Assembly (NCBI GenBank): GCA_002394365.1
Contig: DGTQ01000014.1
Coordinates: 94,431-130,334, forward strand
Length of the DNA: 35,904 nucleotides
Source: Prevotellaceae bacterium UBA4332
GTDB taxonomy: Bacteria > Bacteroidota > Bacteroidia > Bacteroidales > Bacteroidaceae
Direction: 5' to 3'
The stretch's first letter is position 1. The number at the start of each line of letters is the position of its first letter. The notes beneath the pieces were generated by a model. That model saw nothing but the letters and a program-made list of their open reading frames with translations. It was not told the DNA's origin and made no database searches. The position numbers and the translations under genes are program-made. Positions 12,952 to 20,585 of this stretch are shown here, in pieces.

Positions 12952-13193
12952 ACGGCTTTTTGCATCTTCTGATTGATAGACTCAAACACTTCCTGATGGC
13001 TCATATACCTTCCCTCTGCAGCATCTTGTTCAGATTTTGCTATTCGAGCATTCAGTTCCTCTAAAGTATAAGGGGGTAAGGACTCATCTTTGCGAATATA
13101 ACTGCCGAGTTGCTCCACAAGCCATATCATATCTTTTGTAGATAATGTTCCGTAGAGATAATCTCGAAGTCCATATAATGCTGTTGTACTCAT
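12948..13193 (-). CDS. Antitoxin of the ParE/RelE module
   Basis: An 81-aa protein starting MSTTALYGLRDYLYGTLSTK, with the remainder rich in acidic and amphipathic helices (EELNARIAKSEQDAAEGRYM, HQEVFESINQKMQKAV). The C-terminal 'Ixx(S/A)..D.xxGR.xsxeev' pattern is common in antitoxins that wrap ParE/RelE toxins. I chose the ATG at 13193; the frame is open further to 13295, but the -7 box TAACTTTG at 13220-13227 lies inside that extension. The pair probably autoregulates its promoter. Confidence 0.8.
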   Translation of the reverse strand: MSTTALYGLRDYLYGTLSTKDMIWLVEQLGSYIRKDESLPPYTLEELNARIAKSEQDAAEGRYMSHQEVFESINQKMQKAV

Positions 13194-13219
13194 ACTTCTC
13201 TTTTTTATACGTTCCGTTG

Positions 13220-13227
13220 CAAAGTTA
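13220..13227 (-). promoter_or_regulatory. -7 box of the toxin-antitoxin operon
   Basis: Minus strand TAACTTTG, followed by CAACGG, an exact TAnnTTTG match 27 bp upstream of the antitoxin ATG. It rules out the longer upstream start. Confidence 0.65.
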
Positions 13228-13310
13228 GTAAAAAACGAGCGCAAAACAAAATAATTCATTATTTTTTTTGCCGAGTGCATTCTAACTTGACTCACTTTCG
13301 TGAGGCAGAG

Positions 13311-13370
13311 TTAAGAATTATTTCCGAAACAACAAAAAAAGTGGAGAAAAAACTATCGCTCCTTTTCTCT
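13311..13370. repeat. Direct repeat copy 2 flanking the ParE module
   Basis: Second copy of 12529-12587. It ends exactly at the stop codon of the exonuclease fragment (13369-13371). A small imperfect hairpin (CTTGACTCAC / GTGAGGCAGAGTTAAG) lies just outside it at 13286-13314. Confidence 0.8.
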
Positions 13371-13479
13371 ACAATATCTCTCTCGCAATCCACGCACAAG
13401 CTTCTGCATCAGCGAGGGCGTGGTGGTGGTTCTCTAAGCAGTAGCCACACTCGGCAGCTACGGTGTGAAAGTCTTGCAT
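13369..13479 (-). pseudogene. 3' fragment of a DnaQ-like 3'-5' exonuclease
   Basis: A 36-aa ORF containing VAAECGYCLENHHHALADAE then ACAWIAREIL, which is the last motif (Exo III, HxxxxD: HHALADAEA) and final helix of DEDDh exonucleases. The earlier motifs (DxE, second D) are absent, so only about the last sixth of the gene remains. It begins 3 bp after the lipoprotein stop and ends at the 59-bp repeat. A deletion event probably joined the lipoprotein gene to the exonuclease tail. Confidence 0.75.
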
Positions 13480-13482
13480 ATT

Positions 13483-13896
13483 TTATTTGAAATCTAATAC
13501 GAATGGTTCACCATCACGTAGCTGTATGAGGAAACGGCAGGTGCCTTCTATACCCATGTCGGTATATTTCACTACGTACCAACCATCGGGCTCGGTAGTG
13601 ATGTCATTAACCTTGCTGACATTAGAGGGACCATCTTGGGCACCAGTTCTGAATAACCATACTGCGTAGCCCTCACCATCATAGTCGTATTCTTGCTTCA
13701 AACGTTTGAGAACTTTTTCGGAGAAATGGTTCTCGATGAGAGAGAATTCATGATATTGGAAGACATAGTCGCTATATAGAGTGGTGAGGAACGCTTTTAC
13801 AACAACTTCGTTGTTCTCCTCAGCTTGACTGCTTTTGTTGCCGCAGGAGAACAGTAAGCCTGCAAAGGCAAGTAATATAATAATGCGTCTTTTCAT
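13483..13896 (-). CDS. Small lipoprotein, DUF3828-like
   Basis: A 137-aa protein with a lipoprotein signal (MKRRIIILLAFAGLLFSC, lipobox LFSC at about 15-18) and a mature domain with an NTF2-like layout: VKAFLTTLYSDYVFQYHEF, FSEKVLKRLKQEYDYDGEGYAVWLF, then YVVKYTDMGIEGTCRFLIQL and PFVLDFK. This pattern fits DUF3828, a family of unknown function found at the cell surface of Bacteroidetes. It lies 16 bp downstream of nth on the same strand and is probably co-transcribed. It is followed immediately by the exonuclease fragment. Confidence 0.7.
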   Translation of the reverse strand: MKRRIIILLAFAGLLFSCGNKSSQAEENNEVVVKAFLTTLYSDYVFQYHEFSLIENHFSEKVLKRLKQEYDYDGEGYAVWLFRTGAQDGPSNVSKVNDITTEPDGWYVVKYTDMGIEGTCRFLIQLRDGEPFVLDFK

Positions 13897-13912
13897 AATT
13901 GTCTTTTAGGGA

Positions 13913-14572
13913 TTACAGCTTGCTGCCCTCGAGTTTCTTGGGGCAGAAGGGGTCGAAGGGACACTTGGGGCAGAGGGGCTTGAGGCTCTTGCAGATGTAG
14001 CGGCCGTGGAGCAGGAGCCAGTGGTGGGCGTCGGCGGCTTCGTGGGGATTATCGGAGGGGGGCAGGTGGCGGAGCAGGTATTGCTCTACCTTGTAGGGGG
14101 TGTTGCAGGTGGAGGGCACGAGGCCGAGGCGATGGCTTACGCGATAGACGTGGGTATCGACGGGCATGGCGTTCATGCGGAAGGCTACGGCTTGCATGAC
14201 GTTGGCGGTCTTTCTGCCTACGCCTGGCAGCTGGAGCAGGGAGTCCATGTCGCTGGGCACCTCGCCGTGGTATTTCTCGTGGAGTATCTGGGAGAGCTCT
14301 ACGAGGTGGCGTGCCTTGGCGTTGGGGTAGGAGACGCTCCTGATGTATTGATAGACGTCTGCCTCGCTGGCTGCTGCCATGCTCTGGGCGTCGGGATAGG
14401 CTCGGAAGAGGGCGGGGGTGACGAGGTTGACGCGCTTGTCGGTGCACTGGGCGGAGAGCACCACGGCTACGAGCAGCTGGTAGGTGGAGCTGTAGTGCAG
14501 TTCGGTATCTACTATGGGGTGCTCCTTGCGGAAGTGGGTGAAGACGCGGGTGTAAAGTTCGCTGTTTGTCAT
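13913..14572 (-). CDS. nth: Endonuclease III (DNA glycosylase/AP lyase)
   Basis: A 219-aa base-excision repair enzyme that removes oxidised pyrimidines and cleaves AP sites. Visible features are VVLSAQCTDKRVN (about 37-49), the helix-hairpin-helix LPGVGRKTANV (117-127) with the catalytic Lys, the catalytic Asp in PVDTHVYR (about 141), and the C-terminal 4Fe-4S motif C-x6-C-x2-C-x5-C (CKSLKPLCPKCPFDPFC, near 193-209). The length is normal for the family. The minus-strand start ATG 14572 is conventional. Upstream lie tandem GGTCTTTAGG repeats (14591-14653). Confidence 0.97.
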   Translation of the reverse strand: MTNSELYTRVFTHFRKEHPIVDTELHYSSTYQLLVAVVLSAQCTDKRVNLVTPALFRAYPDAQSMAAASEADVYQYIRSVSYPNAKARHLVELSQILHEKYHGEVPSDMDSLLQLPGVGRKTANVMQAVAFRMNAMPVDTHVYRVSHRLGLVPSTCNTPYKVEQYLLRHLPPSDNPHEAADAHHWLLLHGRYICKSLKPLCPKCPFDPFCPKKLEGSKL

Positions 14573-14590
14573 TTTGTGGGGTAGGGGCTT

Positions 14591-14653
14591 TAAGGTCTTT
14601 AAGGATGTTAAGGTCTTTAGGGTCTTTAGGGTCTCTAAGGTCTTTAGGGGACT
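14591..14653. repeat. Tandem GGTCTTTAGG/AAGG repeat
   Basis: About six units of a 9-10 bp sequence (GGTCTTTAAGGATGTTAA, GGTCTTTAGG) upstream of nth, between its start and the rpsA terminator. No gene is read there that I would support. Confidence 0.75.
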
Positions 14654-14659
14654 GAGTGG

Positions 14660-14699
14660 AAAAAAGGCTTGCAGGGAAATGGTTATCCTTGCAAGCCTT
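14660..14699 (-). terminator. Rho-independent terminator of rpsA
   Basis: On the minus strand AAGGCTTGCA (14699-14690) pairs with TGCAAGCCTT (14673-14664) and is followed by a run of T (the A-run at 14660-14665 on the plus strand). It lies 160 bp past the rpsA stop. A second hairpin (14792-14812, TTCCCCCG/CGGGGGAA) is closer to the gene. Confidence 0.8.
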
Positions 14700-14791
14700 C
14701 GTGATTGTATTCGTAGCGAAGCGTTTCGTAGTCACGGAGTGACGCTTCGTTTTCGTTAATGTTTAGAGTCTCCCTTCCCTTTCGGGTTTCT

Positions 14792-14826
14792 TTCCCCCGC
14801 GAAACGGGGGAACCGAAGGGGGTTAT
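14792..14826. repeat. GC-rich palindromic element after rpsA
   Basis: TTCCCCCG - CGAAA - CGGGGGAA, then CCGAAGGGGGTT: the same architecture as the other palindromic elements (stem, short spacer, G-run plus TT), with a different loop. It lies in the 3' region of rpsA and may also act as a hairpin. Confidence 0.55.
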
Positions 14827-14859
14827 AAGACTATTGAAGTCGGGGGTAGGCTAAGTGAT

Positions 14860-16644
14860 TTACTCACCCTTCTCCATCTGAGCCTTGAGGGCTGCGAGTG
14901 CGTCGAAGTCGCCGAGTGACTGTGCTGCTGCAACGTTGTTGATCTGAGCTGTCTCGTCCTTCTTGGCTGCTGCGCGCTTGCCTCCGCGTGGCTTCTTCTC
15001 GGTCTCGAGTTCCTTCTCTGGCTCGAATGTGCGTGAGTGAGAGAGGATGATGCGCTTGGTATCCTTGACGAACTCTATTACCTTGAAGTCGAGCTCCTCG
15101 CCCTTCTGGGCCTGAGTGCCGTCTTCCTTTACGAGGTGCTTAGGTGTAGCGAAGCCTTCGCCGCCCTCGTTGAGGGTGATTACTGCGCCCTTCTCCATAA
15201 CCTCAGAGACTACGCCCTTGTGTACTGAGCCTGGGGTGTAGATGGTCTCGTAGGTGTCCCAAGGGTTGTCCTCGAGCTGCTTGTGGCCGAGAGAGAGACG
15301 ACGGTTGTCCTTGTCTATCTCGAGCACTACAACGTCGATAGGCTCGCCTACCTTGGTGAACTCTGATGGGTGCTTAACCTTCTTGGTCCAAGAGAGGTCT
15401 GAGATGTGGATGAGGCCGTCAACGCCTTCCTCGAGCTCTACGAAGATGCCGAAGTTGGTGAAGTTGCGTACCTTGGCTGTGTGCTTAGAGCCTACTGGGT
15501 ACTTGGTCTCGATGTTAGCCCATGGGTCTTCCTTGAGCTGACGGATGCCGAGAGACATCTTGCGCTCCTCGCGGTCGAGGGTGAGGATTTCTGCCTCTAC
15601 CTCGTCGCCTACCTTGAGGAAGTCCTGAGCTGAACGCAGGTGCTGGCTCCATGACATCTCACTAACGTGGATGAGGCCTTCTACGCCTGGTGCTACCTCT
15701 ACGAATGCGCCGTAGTCGGCAATAACGACTACCTTGCCCTTGATGCGGTCGCCTACCTTGAGGTTAGGATCGAGTGCATCCCATGGGTGAGGCGTGAGCT
15801 GCTTCAGGCCGAGGGCGATGCGCTTCTTCTCGTCGTCGAAGTCGAGGATAACGACCTTAATCTTCTGGTCGAGTTCTACTACCTCGTGTGGATCGCTTAC
15901 GCGGCCCCATGAGAGGTCTGTGATATGTACGAGGCCGTCAACGCCACCGAGGTCGATGAATACGCCGTAAGAGGTGATGTTCTTGACTGTGCCTTCGTAA
16001 ACCTGACCCTTCTCAAGGCGAGACATGATTTCCTTCTTCTGTGCCTCAAGTTCTGCCTCGATGAGAGCCTTGTGAGATACTACTACGTTGCGGAACTCCT
16101 GATTGATCTTGACAATCTTGAATTCCATTGTCTTGCCTACGAATACGTCGTAGTCGCGGATTGGGTGAACGTCAATCTGTGAACCTGGCAGGAATGCCTC
16201 GATACCGAAGACGTCAACAATCATGCCGCCCTTGGTGCGGCACTTGATGTAGCCCTGGATGACTTCCTCGTTGTTGAGAGCCTCGTTGACACGATCCCAG
16301 CTCTTAGCCATGCGAGCCTTCTTGTGTGAAAGGATAAGCTGACCTTTCTTGTCCTCCTGATTCTCTACGTAAACCTCTACCTTGTCGCCAATCTTGAGGT
16401 CTGGGTTGTAGCGGAATTCAGAAGCTGCGATGATGCCATCGCTCTTGTAACCGATATTTACGATTACTTCCTTCTTGTCGATGGAAATTACGGTACCCTC
16501 GACTACCTGGCCTTCAGATACCTTGTTGAGTGTTGCATCGTAAGATGCCTGTTGAGCTTCCTTGCTCGCGTTTGAGATACCGCCGTTCTCGAACTCTTCC
16601 CAGTTGAAATCGTCGAGTGGCTGTACGTTTTTTAAGTTAGACAT
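14860..16644 (-). CDS. rpsA: 30S ribosomal protein S1
   Basis: A 594-aa protein with six tandem S1 RNA-binding domains, visible as repeats of the type 'G.VV.G.V..I......V.IG....G.' and 'YGVFIDLGGVDGLVHITDLSW', 'YGAFVEVAPGVEGLIHVSEMSW', 'FGIFVELEEGVDGLIHISDLSW', at roughly 40-550. It begins MSNLKNVQPLDDFNWEEFENGG and ends in an Ala/Lys/Glu-rich tail. S1 binds mRNA at the ribosome; the lack of Shine-Dalgarno sequences in this genome fits dependence on it. The promoter box TACCTTTG is at 16695-16702, the terminator at 14660-14699. The gene is single. Confidence 0.98.
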   Translation of the reverse strand: MSNLKNVQPLDDFNWEEFENGGISNASKEAQQASYDATLNKVSEGQVVEGTVISIDKKEVIVNIGYKSDGIIAASEFRYNPDLKIGDKVEVYVENQEDKKGQLILSHKKARMAKSWDRVNEALNNEEVIQGYIKCRTKGGMIVDVFGIEAFLPGSQIDVHPIRDYDVFVGKTMEFKIVKINQEFRNVVVSHKALIEAELEAQKKEIMSRLEKGQVYEGTVKNITSYGVFIDLGGVDGLVHITDLSWGRVSDPHEVVELDQKIKVVILDFDDEKKRIALGLKQLTPHPWDALDPNLKVGDRIKGKVVVIADYGAFVEVAPGVEGLIHVSEMSWSQHLRSAQDFLKVGDEVEAEILTLDREERKMSLGIRQLKEDPWANIETKYPVGSKHTAKVRNFTNFGIFVELEEGVDGLIHISDLSWTKKVKHPSEFTKVGEPIDVVVLEIDKDNRRLSLGHKQLEDNPWDTYETIYTPGSVHKGVVSEVMEKGAVITLNEGGEGFATPKHLVKEDGTQAQKGEELDFKVIEFVKDTKRIILSHSRTFEPEKELETEKKPRGGKRAAAKKDETAQINNVAAAQSLGDFDALAALKAQMEKGE

Positions 16645-16694
16645 AATGTGAATTAATAAAATTTAATGCTCCCCCTGAAGTGAGAAAGCGGATG

Positions 16695-16702
16695 CAAAGG
16701 TA
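16695..16702 (-). promoter_or_regulatory. -7 box of rpsA
   Basis: Minus strand TACCTTTG, exact match to TAnnTTTG, 50 bp upstream of the rpsA start; a GTTGAGA simple repeat follows at 16710-16742. Confidence 0.65.
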
Positions 16703-16819
16703 CGAAAAATAGTTGAGAGTTGAGAGTTGAGGGTTGAAAGTTATATGGCGTGTTAAGTTTTTTTAAGAAAATAGATATTAAATGTCAAGTTGTTGACTTA
16801 TTGTTAGTTCAATTATTAT

Positions 16820-16827
16820 TACCTTTG
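16820..16827 (+). promoter_or_regulatory. -7 box of mltG
   Basis: TACCTTTG followed by CAGCG, an exact consensus match, 38 bp upstream of the ATG at 16866. It leaves room for a short leader and supports that ATG over the GTG at 16854. Confidence 0.6.
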
Positions 16828-16865
16828 CAGCGAAATAGAAAAAATAACAGAATGTGCTGACAACT

Positions 16866-17876
16866 ATGAAAAAGAGTGTTATATCATGTGTGGCGATAGC
16901 GGCAGGAGCGATTCTGCTGACGGGACTGATGTTGTTGTTGCCTGTAAACAAGACTGGTGGCACTGCTTACCTGTATATAGATAACGACGACACGATGGAC
17001 TCTGTGGAGGTGAAACTGTCGGGCGTGAGCAGGTCTTACGGCGTGAGTGCCGTGAGCGCGATGGCTTCTCTTACGGGGTATGCCGACAAGATACGCTCGG
17101 GCAGATACGAGATAGGTACGGGCACGGGAGCACTGGTGCTCTTCCGTCACTTGAGAAACGGCCAGCAGAGCCCCGTAAGGCTTACTATCCCCTCTGTGCG
17201 CACCATGGACAGGCTGGCGGAGGAACTGTCAGAGAAGCTGATGGTGAGCAAGGGGGAACTGATGAAGACCTTCGAGAGCAACGATTCGTGTGCTAAATAT
17301 GGGGTTGACACGGCTACGGTGGCTTGCCTCTTCATACCTGATACTTACGAGGTGTACTGGAACACGAGCGTGGGAAAACTGATGGCGAAGATGAAGAAGG
17401 GGACAGAGGCTTTCTGGAATACGGACCGCACAGAGAAGGCAAGGAAACTGGGACTCACGCCCGAGCAGGTGATTACACTTGCGAGCATCATAGACGAGGA
17501 GACGGCAAACAACGCCGAGAAGCCCATGATAGCTGGCATGTACTACAACAGATACAGGCAGGGCATGCCCTTGCAGGCTGACCCTACCGTGAAGTTTGCC
17601 CTGAAGGATTTTGAGATAAAGCGCATATACAATAATATGCTTAATGTGAACTCTCCTTATAACACGTACCGAAACGAGGGCTTGCCCCCAGGACCTATCC
17701 GTATTCCGAGTGTGGCGGGCATAGATGCCGTGCTCAACCTTGTGCATCACGACTATCTGTATATGTGTGCCAAGGAGGATTTCTCGGGTACGCATAATTT
17801 TGCCAAGACCTATCAGGAGCACTTGCAGAATGCTGCAAGATATTCTAAGGCTCTGAACGACAGGGGGATAGAATAG
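16866..17876 (+). CDS. mltG: Endolytic peptidoglycan transglycosylase MltG (YceG-like)
   Basis: A 336-aa inner-membrane protein that cuts nascent glycan strands in the periplasm. An N-terminal membrane anchor (SVISCVAIAAGAILLTGLMLLL, about 4-25) is followed by a LysM-like region and the YceG domain. Visible motifs are ITLASIIDEETANNAEKPMIAGMYYNR (catalytic Glu region), GMPLQADPTVKFAL, SPYNTYRNEGLPPGPIRIPS and the C-terminal DYLYMCAKEDFSGTHNFAKTYQEH. The length matches the family. I use the ATG at 16866; a GTG at 16854 would add four residues. The gene is single and convergent with the downstream DUF3616 gene. Confidence 0.95.
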   Translation: MKKSVISCVAIAAGAILLTGLMLLLPVNKTGGTAYLYIDNDDTMDSVEVKLSGVSRSYGVSAVSAMASLTGYADKIRSGRYEIGTGTGALVLFRHLRNGQQSPVRLTIPSVRTMDRLAEELSEKLMVSKGELMKTFESNDSCAKYGVDTATVACLFIPDTYEVYWNTSVGKLMAKMKKGTEAFWNTDRTEKARKLGLTPEQVITLASIIDEETANNAEKPMIAGMYYNRYRQGMPLQADPTVKFALKDFEIKRIYNNMLNVNSPYNTYRNEGLPPGPIRIPSVAGIDAVLNLVHHDYLYMCAKEDFSGTHNFAKTYQEHLQNAARYSKALNDRGIE

Positions 17877-17916
17877 AAATAAACAGCCACTCGCTACCCG
17901 CAGGAAAAAGGAGAGA

Positions 17917-19638
17917 TTACTGCTGCTTATAGAGCTTTACCGATTGTTTGCCCACCTTGAGGATGTACGTGCCCGAAGAGGGGAGCGGGAGAGAGAGGGT
18001 AGAGCCTGTAGCCTTCATGGAAGAAATGATTTTACCGTCGGCAGTGGCAAGGGTGATTGCCGTGCCTGCCGAGAGTCTGCCAAGTGACAGAACGCCTCCG
18101 CTGATGCTGTAAGTGAACAGGGGCTGCAGCTGCTGTACGCCGTTCAGGGCACTCTCCTGGGGGAGGGTATAGACAAATGTGTCGAGACGGAACTTTGCCC
18201 AAGGAAACTTCTTGCTGTCGCCGCTGTATTCCTTATTCTCCTTGCCGTTATCATACATGTCAATCGAGCCGCAGTCGCTCAGCACGTTGAGCAGGAGCGT
18301 GTTGCCGTCCTCCTGGCGCACGGTGAGGGCTTCGGGATGTCCCTCGGTGCCACCAGTAAGGTCCTCCATGCCCAGATTCATCTCGGTAAGGTGTCCGCCA
18401 GCTGTGGTGATGGGGGCAGAAGCGGCATCGGTGGTGGTGCCGTCCCACAGGAAGGCTCTGGGTATGCCGCCGCTATCGTAAGAACCAGCCAGTATGACGT
18501 AGTATTTGCCGCCTATGCGCTCTATGGAGCGTATGCCGAGTCCGCCGAGGTCGAAGAGCACAGGGGCGCCCACCTGGGGCTTCACGCTACTCTTGCCGCT
18601 GACGGAGAAGATGTCGGTAAAATTAGTGACGAGAGCCAGCAGGGCGTACTTGCGGTTGGTGGATGTAGGGGTGACACCTTTCAGGGGTACGTAGGGCGCA
18701 CGGAAACCCACGTAGGCAGAGCCGTCGCCCTTGTTGGTGAGGGTAAGACCTTCTATGTTGAAACCGTCTATACGCTTGGGTATCATGCTGTTGGCATAGG
18801 ATGCAGAGGCGGTGAAGTTCCATCCGTTGGCATCGCCGAAGTCTATCATAGCCTTGCGAAATTCCTCGCTGTAGGCTCCGCTTGAGATGGTGGTGTTTAT
18901 CCCTGAGCCGCTTACTCTTGTTGAGAAGGCTCGGTTGCGGTATGGTTTCTCCTTGCCACTCTTGTTGTTGCCCAGTGAGCTTATCCAATAGATAGTCTTG
19001 CCGTCGTCACTTACCGTGGCACCCTCGATGTCGTACTCGTCGCCCTCGGAACCATTGGCAAAGCCGCTACTGTCGAAGGTGCGCAGGGGCATGCCTGACT
19101 GCTGGCTGCTATAGAGCCTGAGGATGTTGTTCTCGTCGTCGGCTGCTATGAAATAGCCGTTGCCGACGTCTGCCATAGCCGAAGCGTCGCAACTGCCATG
19201 CAGCCACGTGGTCTGCTCGGGATTGTCGCTCGCCTTGCTGGCTGCATATTGTATGGTATAAGAGGATGCTCCTGACAGACTGACGGTAATCTTGGTTAAA
19301 CCCACTCCTGAGGGCTTGATACGCACGGCATAGATGCCAGTCTGTATTTCTTCGGCAGTGATGTCGTCAACCTTGACAACCTTGGTGTTATCAGACTTGA
19401 AGGTCAGGGTGCTGCCCGTGGGTGCCTTAAACCAGATGCCCTCGGTGGCTGCAGGGTCGTTAGGGTCGTTGATAACTCCTCCCACATAGGAGGTCTTGCC
19501 ACTGCCGCTGATGATATTCAGCATGGGGATGGTGGTGCCTGGATAGGTTGCCTGAGAGGTACTTGCCTCAAGAGAGGCTGCCGATAGTGGGGTAATGCCC
19601 ACAAGGGAAAAAATGAGGGAAAAAAGGGGGGCTTTCAT
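17917..19638 (-). CDS. Secreted DUF3616-like protein with T9SS-type C-terminal domain
   Basis: A 573-aa exported protein. It has a signal peptide (MKAPLFSLIFSLVGITPLSAA), an N-terminal Ig-like or lectin-like region (about 25-135) and a large DUF3616-type domain (140-470) with beta-propeller-like repeats: SDDGKTIYWISSLGNN, DGFNIEGLTLT, VGFRAP, GGKYYVILAGSY and SAPITTAGGHLTEMNLG. The C-terminal ~80 residues (LSLGRLSAGTAITLATADGKIISSMKATGSTLSLPLPSSGTYILKVG then KQSVKLYKQQ) fit a Bacteroidetes type IX secretion sorting domain (type A). A surface-attached or secreted role is inferred; the substrate is unknown. Confidence 0.75.
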   Translation of the reverse strand: MKAPLFSLIFSLVGITPLSAASLEASTSQATYPGTTIPMLNIISGSGKTSYVGGVINDPNDPAATEGIWFKAPTGSTLTFKSDNTKVVKVDDITAEEIQTGIYAVRIKPSGVGLTKITVSLSGASSYTIQYAASKASDNPEQTTWLHGSCDASAMADVGNGYFIAADDENNILRLYSSQQSGMPLRTFDSSGFANGSEGDEYDIEGATVSDDGKTIYWISSLGNNKSGKEKPYRNRAFSTRVSGSGINTTISSGAYSEEFRKAMIDFGDANGWNFTASASYANSMIPKRIDGFNIEGLTLTNKGDGSAYVGFRAPYVPLKGVTPTSTNRKYALLALVTNFTDIFSVSGKSSVKPQVGAPVLFDLGGLGIRSIERIGGKYYVILAGSYDSGGIPRAFLWDGTTTDAASAPITTAGGHLTEMNLGMEDLTGGTEGHPEALTVRQEDGNTLLLNVLSDCGSIDMYDNGKENKEYSGDSKKFPWAKFRLDTFVYTLPQESALNGVQQLQPLFTYSISGGVLSLGRLSAGTAITLATADGKIISSMKATGSTLSLPLPSSGTYILKVGKQSVKLYKQQ

Positions 19639-19690
19639 TGTCTGATTGTGATTATAGCAGGTTAGTTATATAGTATAAACAGTATGCTGA

Positions 19691-19736
19691 AAAAAAAGTG
19701 GTAAGGCCTCCACACGCGTATGGGGGGAGCCTTACC
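19691..19736 (-). terminator. Rho-independent terminator of the bamD-DUF4293 operon
   Basis: GGTAAGGC (19700-19707) pairs with GCCTTACC (19729-19736), and the inner CTCCAC/GGGGGGAG also pairs. On the minus strand the stem is followed by TTTTTTT (19691-19697). It lies 19 bp beyond the stop of the DUF4293 gene, so it ends the bamD-omega-DUF4293 transcript. Confidence 0.8.
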
Positions 19737-19754
19737 TCTATTATAGGGGTTTCT

Positions 19755-20144
19755 TTATCTTAATCTGTCAGCAGAACGAACGAGGTCGTCATCATGCTTG
19801 ATACCCTTTCTGGCTAAAGCGAAAAGCACGATGCTCACTACGGGGAGCAGGGCATAGAGTGGATAGCGCACGGCTGCCTGCAAGTGCAACTGGCTGCTGC
19901 TGCCGTCGAAGACGTGGTAATGGTCGAAGCAGAAGAGTGCAATCCATACTATAAGCAGGAGTACTCCGAGCGTGCAGAAAGCCATCTGTTTTCTCCTGTT
20001 CTTATACTGGAAGATATTCAGGGCGCCCAGTCCTGCTATCATTCCGCCCAATATCTGCAAGATTGTGATTGCGGCATATATGCTTGCCACAATCATCAGT
20101 ATTGCTACGAGGGCGAGGTATATGGTCTGTTTACGCTGCCACAT
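19755..20144 (-). CDS. DUF4293 membrane protein
   Basis: A 129-aa protein with four predicted membrane helices (about 7-27, 29-43, 54-73, 93-113). It starts with the typical Bacteroidetes sequence MWQRKQTIYLALVAILMIV; the cytoplasmic end is charged (RKGIKHDDDLVRSADRLR). The function is unknown. It is the third gene of a minus-strand operon after bamD and the omega-like subunit, an order common in Bacteroidales, and is followed by a terminator. Confidence 0.88.
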   Translation of the reverse strand: MWQRKQTIYLALVAILMIVASIYAAITILQILGGMIAGLGALNIFQYKNRRKQMAFCTLGVLLLIVWIALFCFDHYHVFDGSSSQLHLQAAVRYPLYALLPVVSIVLFALARKGIKHDDDLVRSADRLR

Positions 20145-20156
20145 GGTCGCATTTTT

Positions 20157-20504
20157 TTAGAAATCGTCGTCTTCGTCGTCGTGAGTGTCCTTTGCTGGGT
20201 CGTGCCAGTAAATCTCGTGGTTGAGGAATTCCTCTGATGCTATGAGTGTTGGCTTTGGCAACTTCTCGTAGTAACGGCTGATTTCTATCTGCTCGCGATT
20301 CTCAAAAACCTCCTCGAGGCTGTCGTTGTAATTGGCAAACTCAGCAAGTTTCTTGTTGAGTTCCTGCTTCAGTTCCTGAGAAATCTGGTTGGCACGCTTT
20401 CCTATGATGGCTACGCTCTCATAGATGTTGTCTGTACCTTCGCAGAAATCCATGATGTTACGTGTTACGGTGTTTGTAGGTGCTTTTGACTTTTTGTAAT
20501 CCAT
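20157..20504 (-). CDS. RNA polymerase omega-like subunit (Bacteroidetes RpoZ/Rpb6 type)
   Basis: A 115-aa protein of the Bacteroidetes omega-like family. It has MDYKKSKAPTNTVTRNIMDFCEGTDNIYESVAIIGKRANQISQELKQELNKKLAEFA: the N-x(Y/F)E-x(V/A)-x-I-x-(G/A)KRAxQI core found in omega subunits is at about 27-40. The C-terminus is acidic (THDDEDDDF). It helps assemble RNA polymerase. It sits between bamD and the DUF4293 gene, the usual Bacteroidales location. Start ATG at 20504. Confidence 0.85.
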   Translation of the reverse strand: MDYKKSKAPTNTVTRNIMDFCEGTDNIYESVAIIGKRANQISQELKQELNKKLAEFANYNDSLEEVFENREQIEISRYYEKLPKPTLIASEEFLNHEIYWHDPAKDTHDDEDDDF

Positions 20505-20585
20505 ATCTTTGTTTATTATCTTTTTTATGCTCTGATTATGCTCTCAACATTAAACTCTCAACTCTCAACTCATAACTCATAACCC

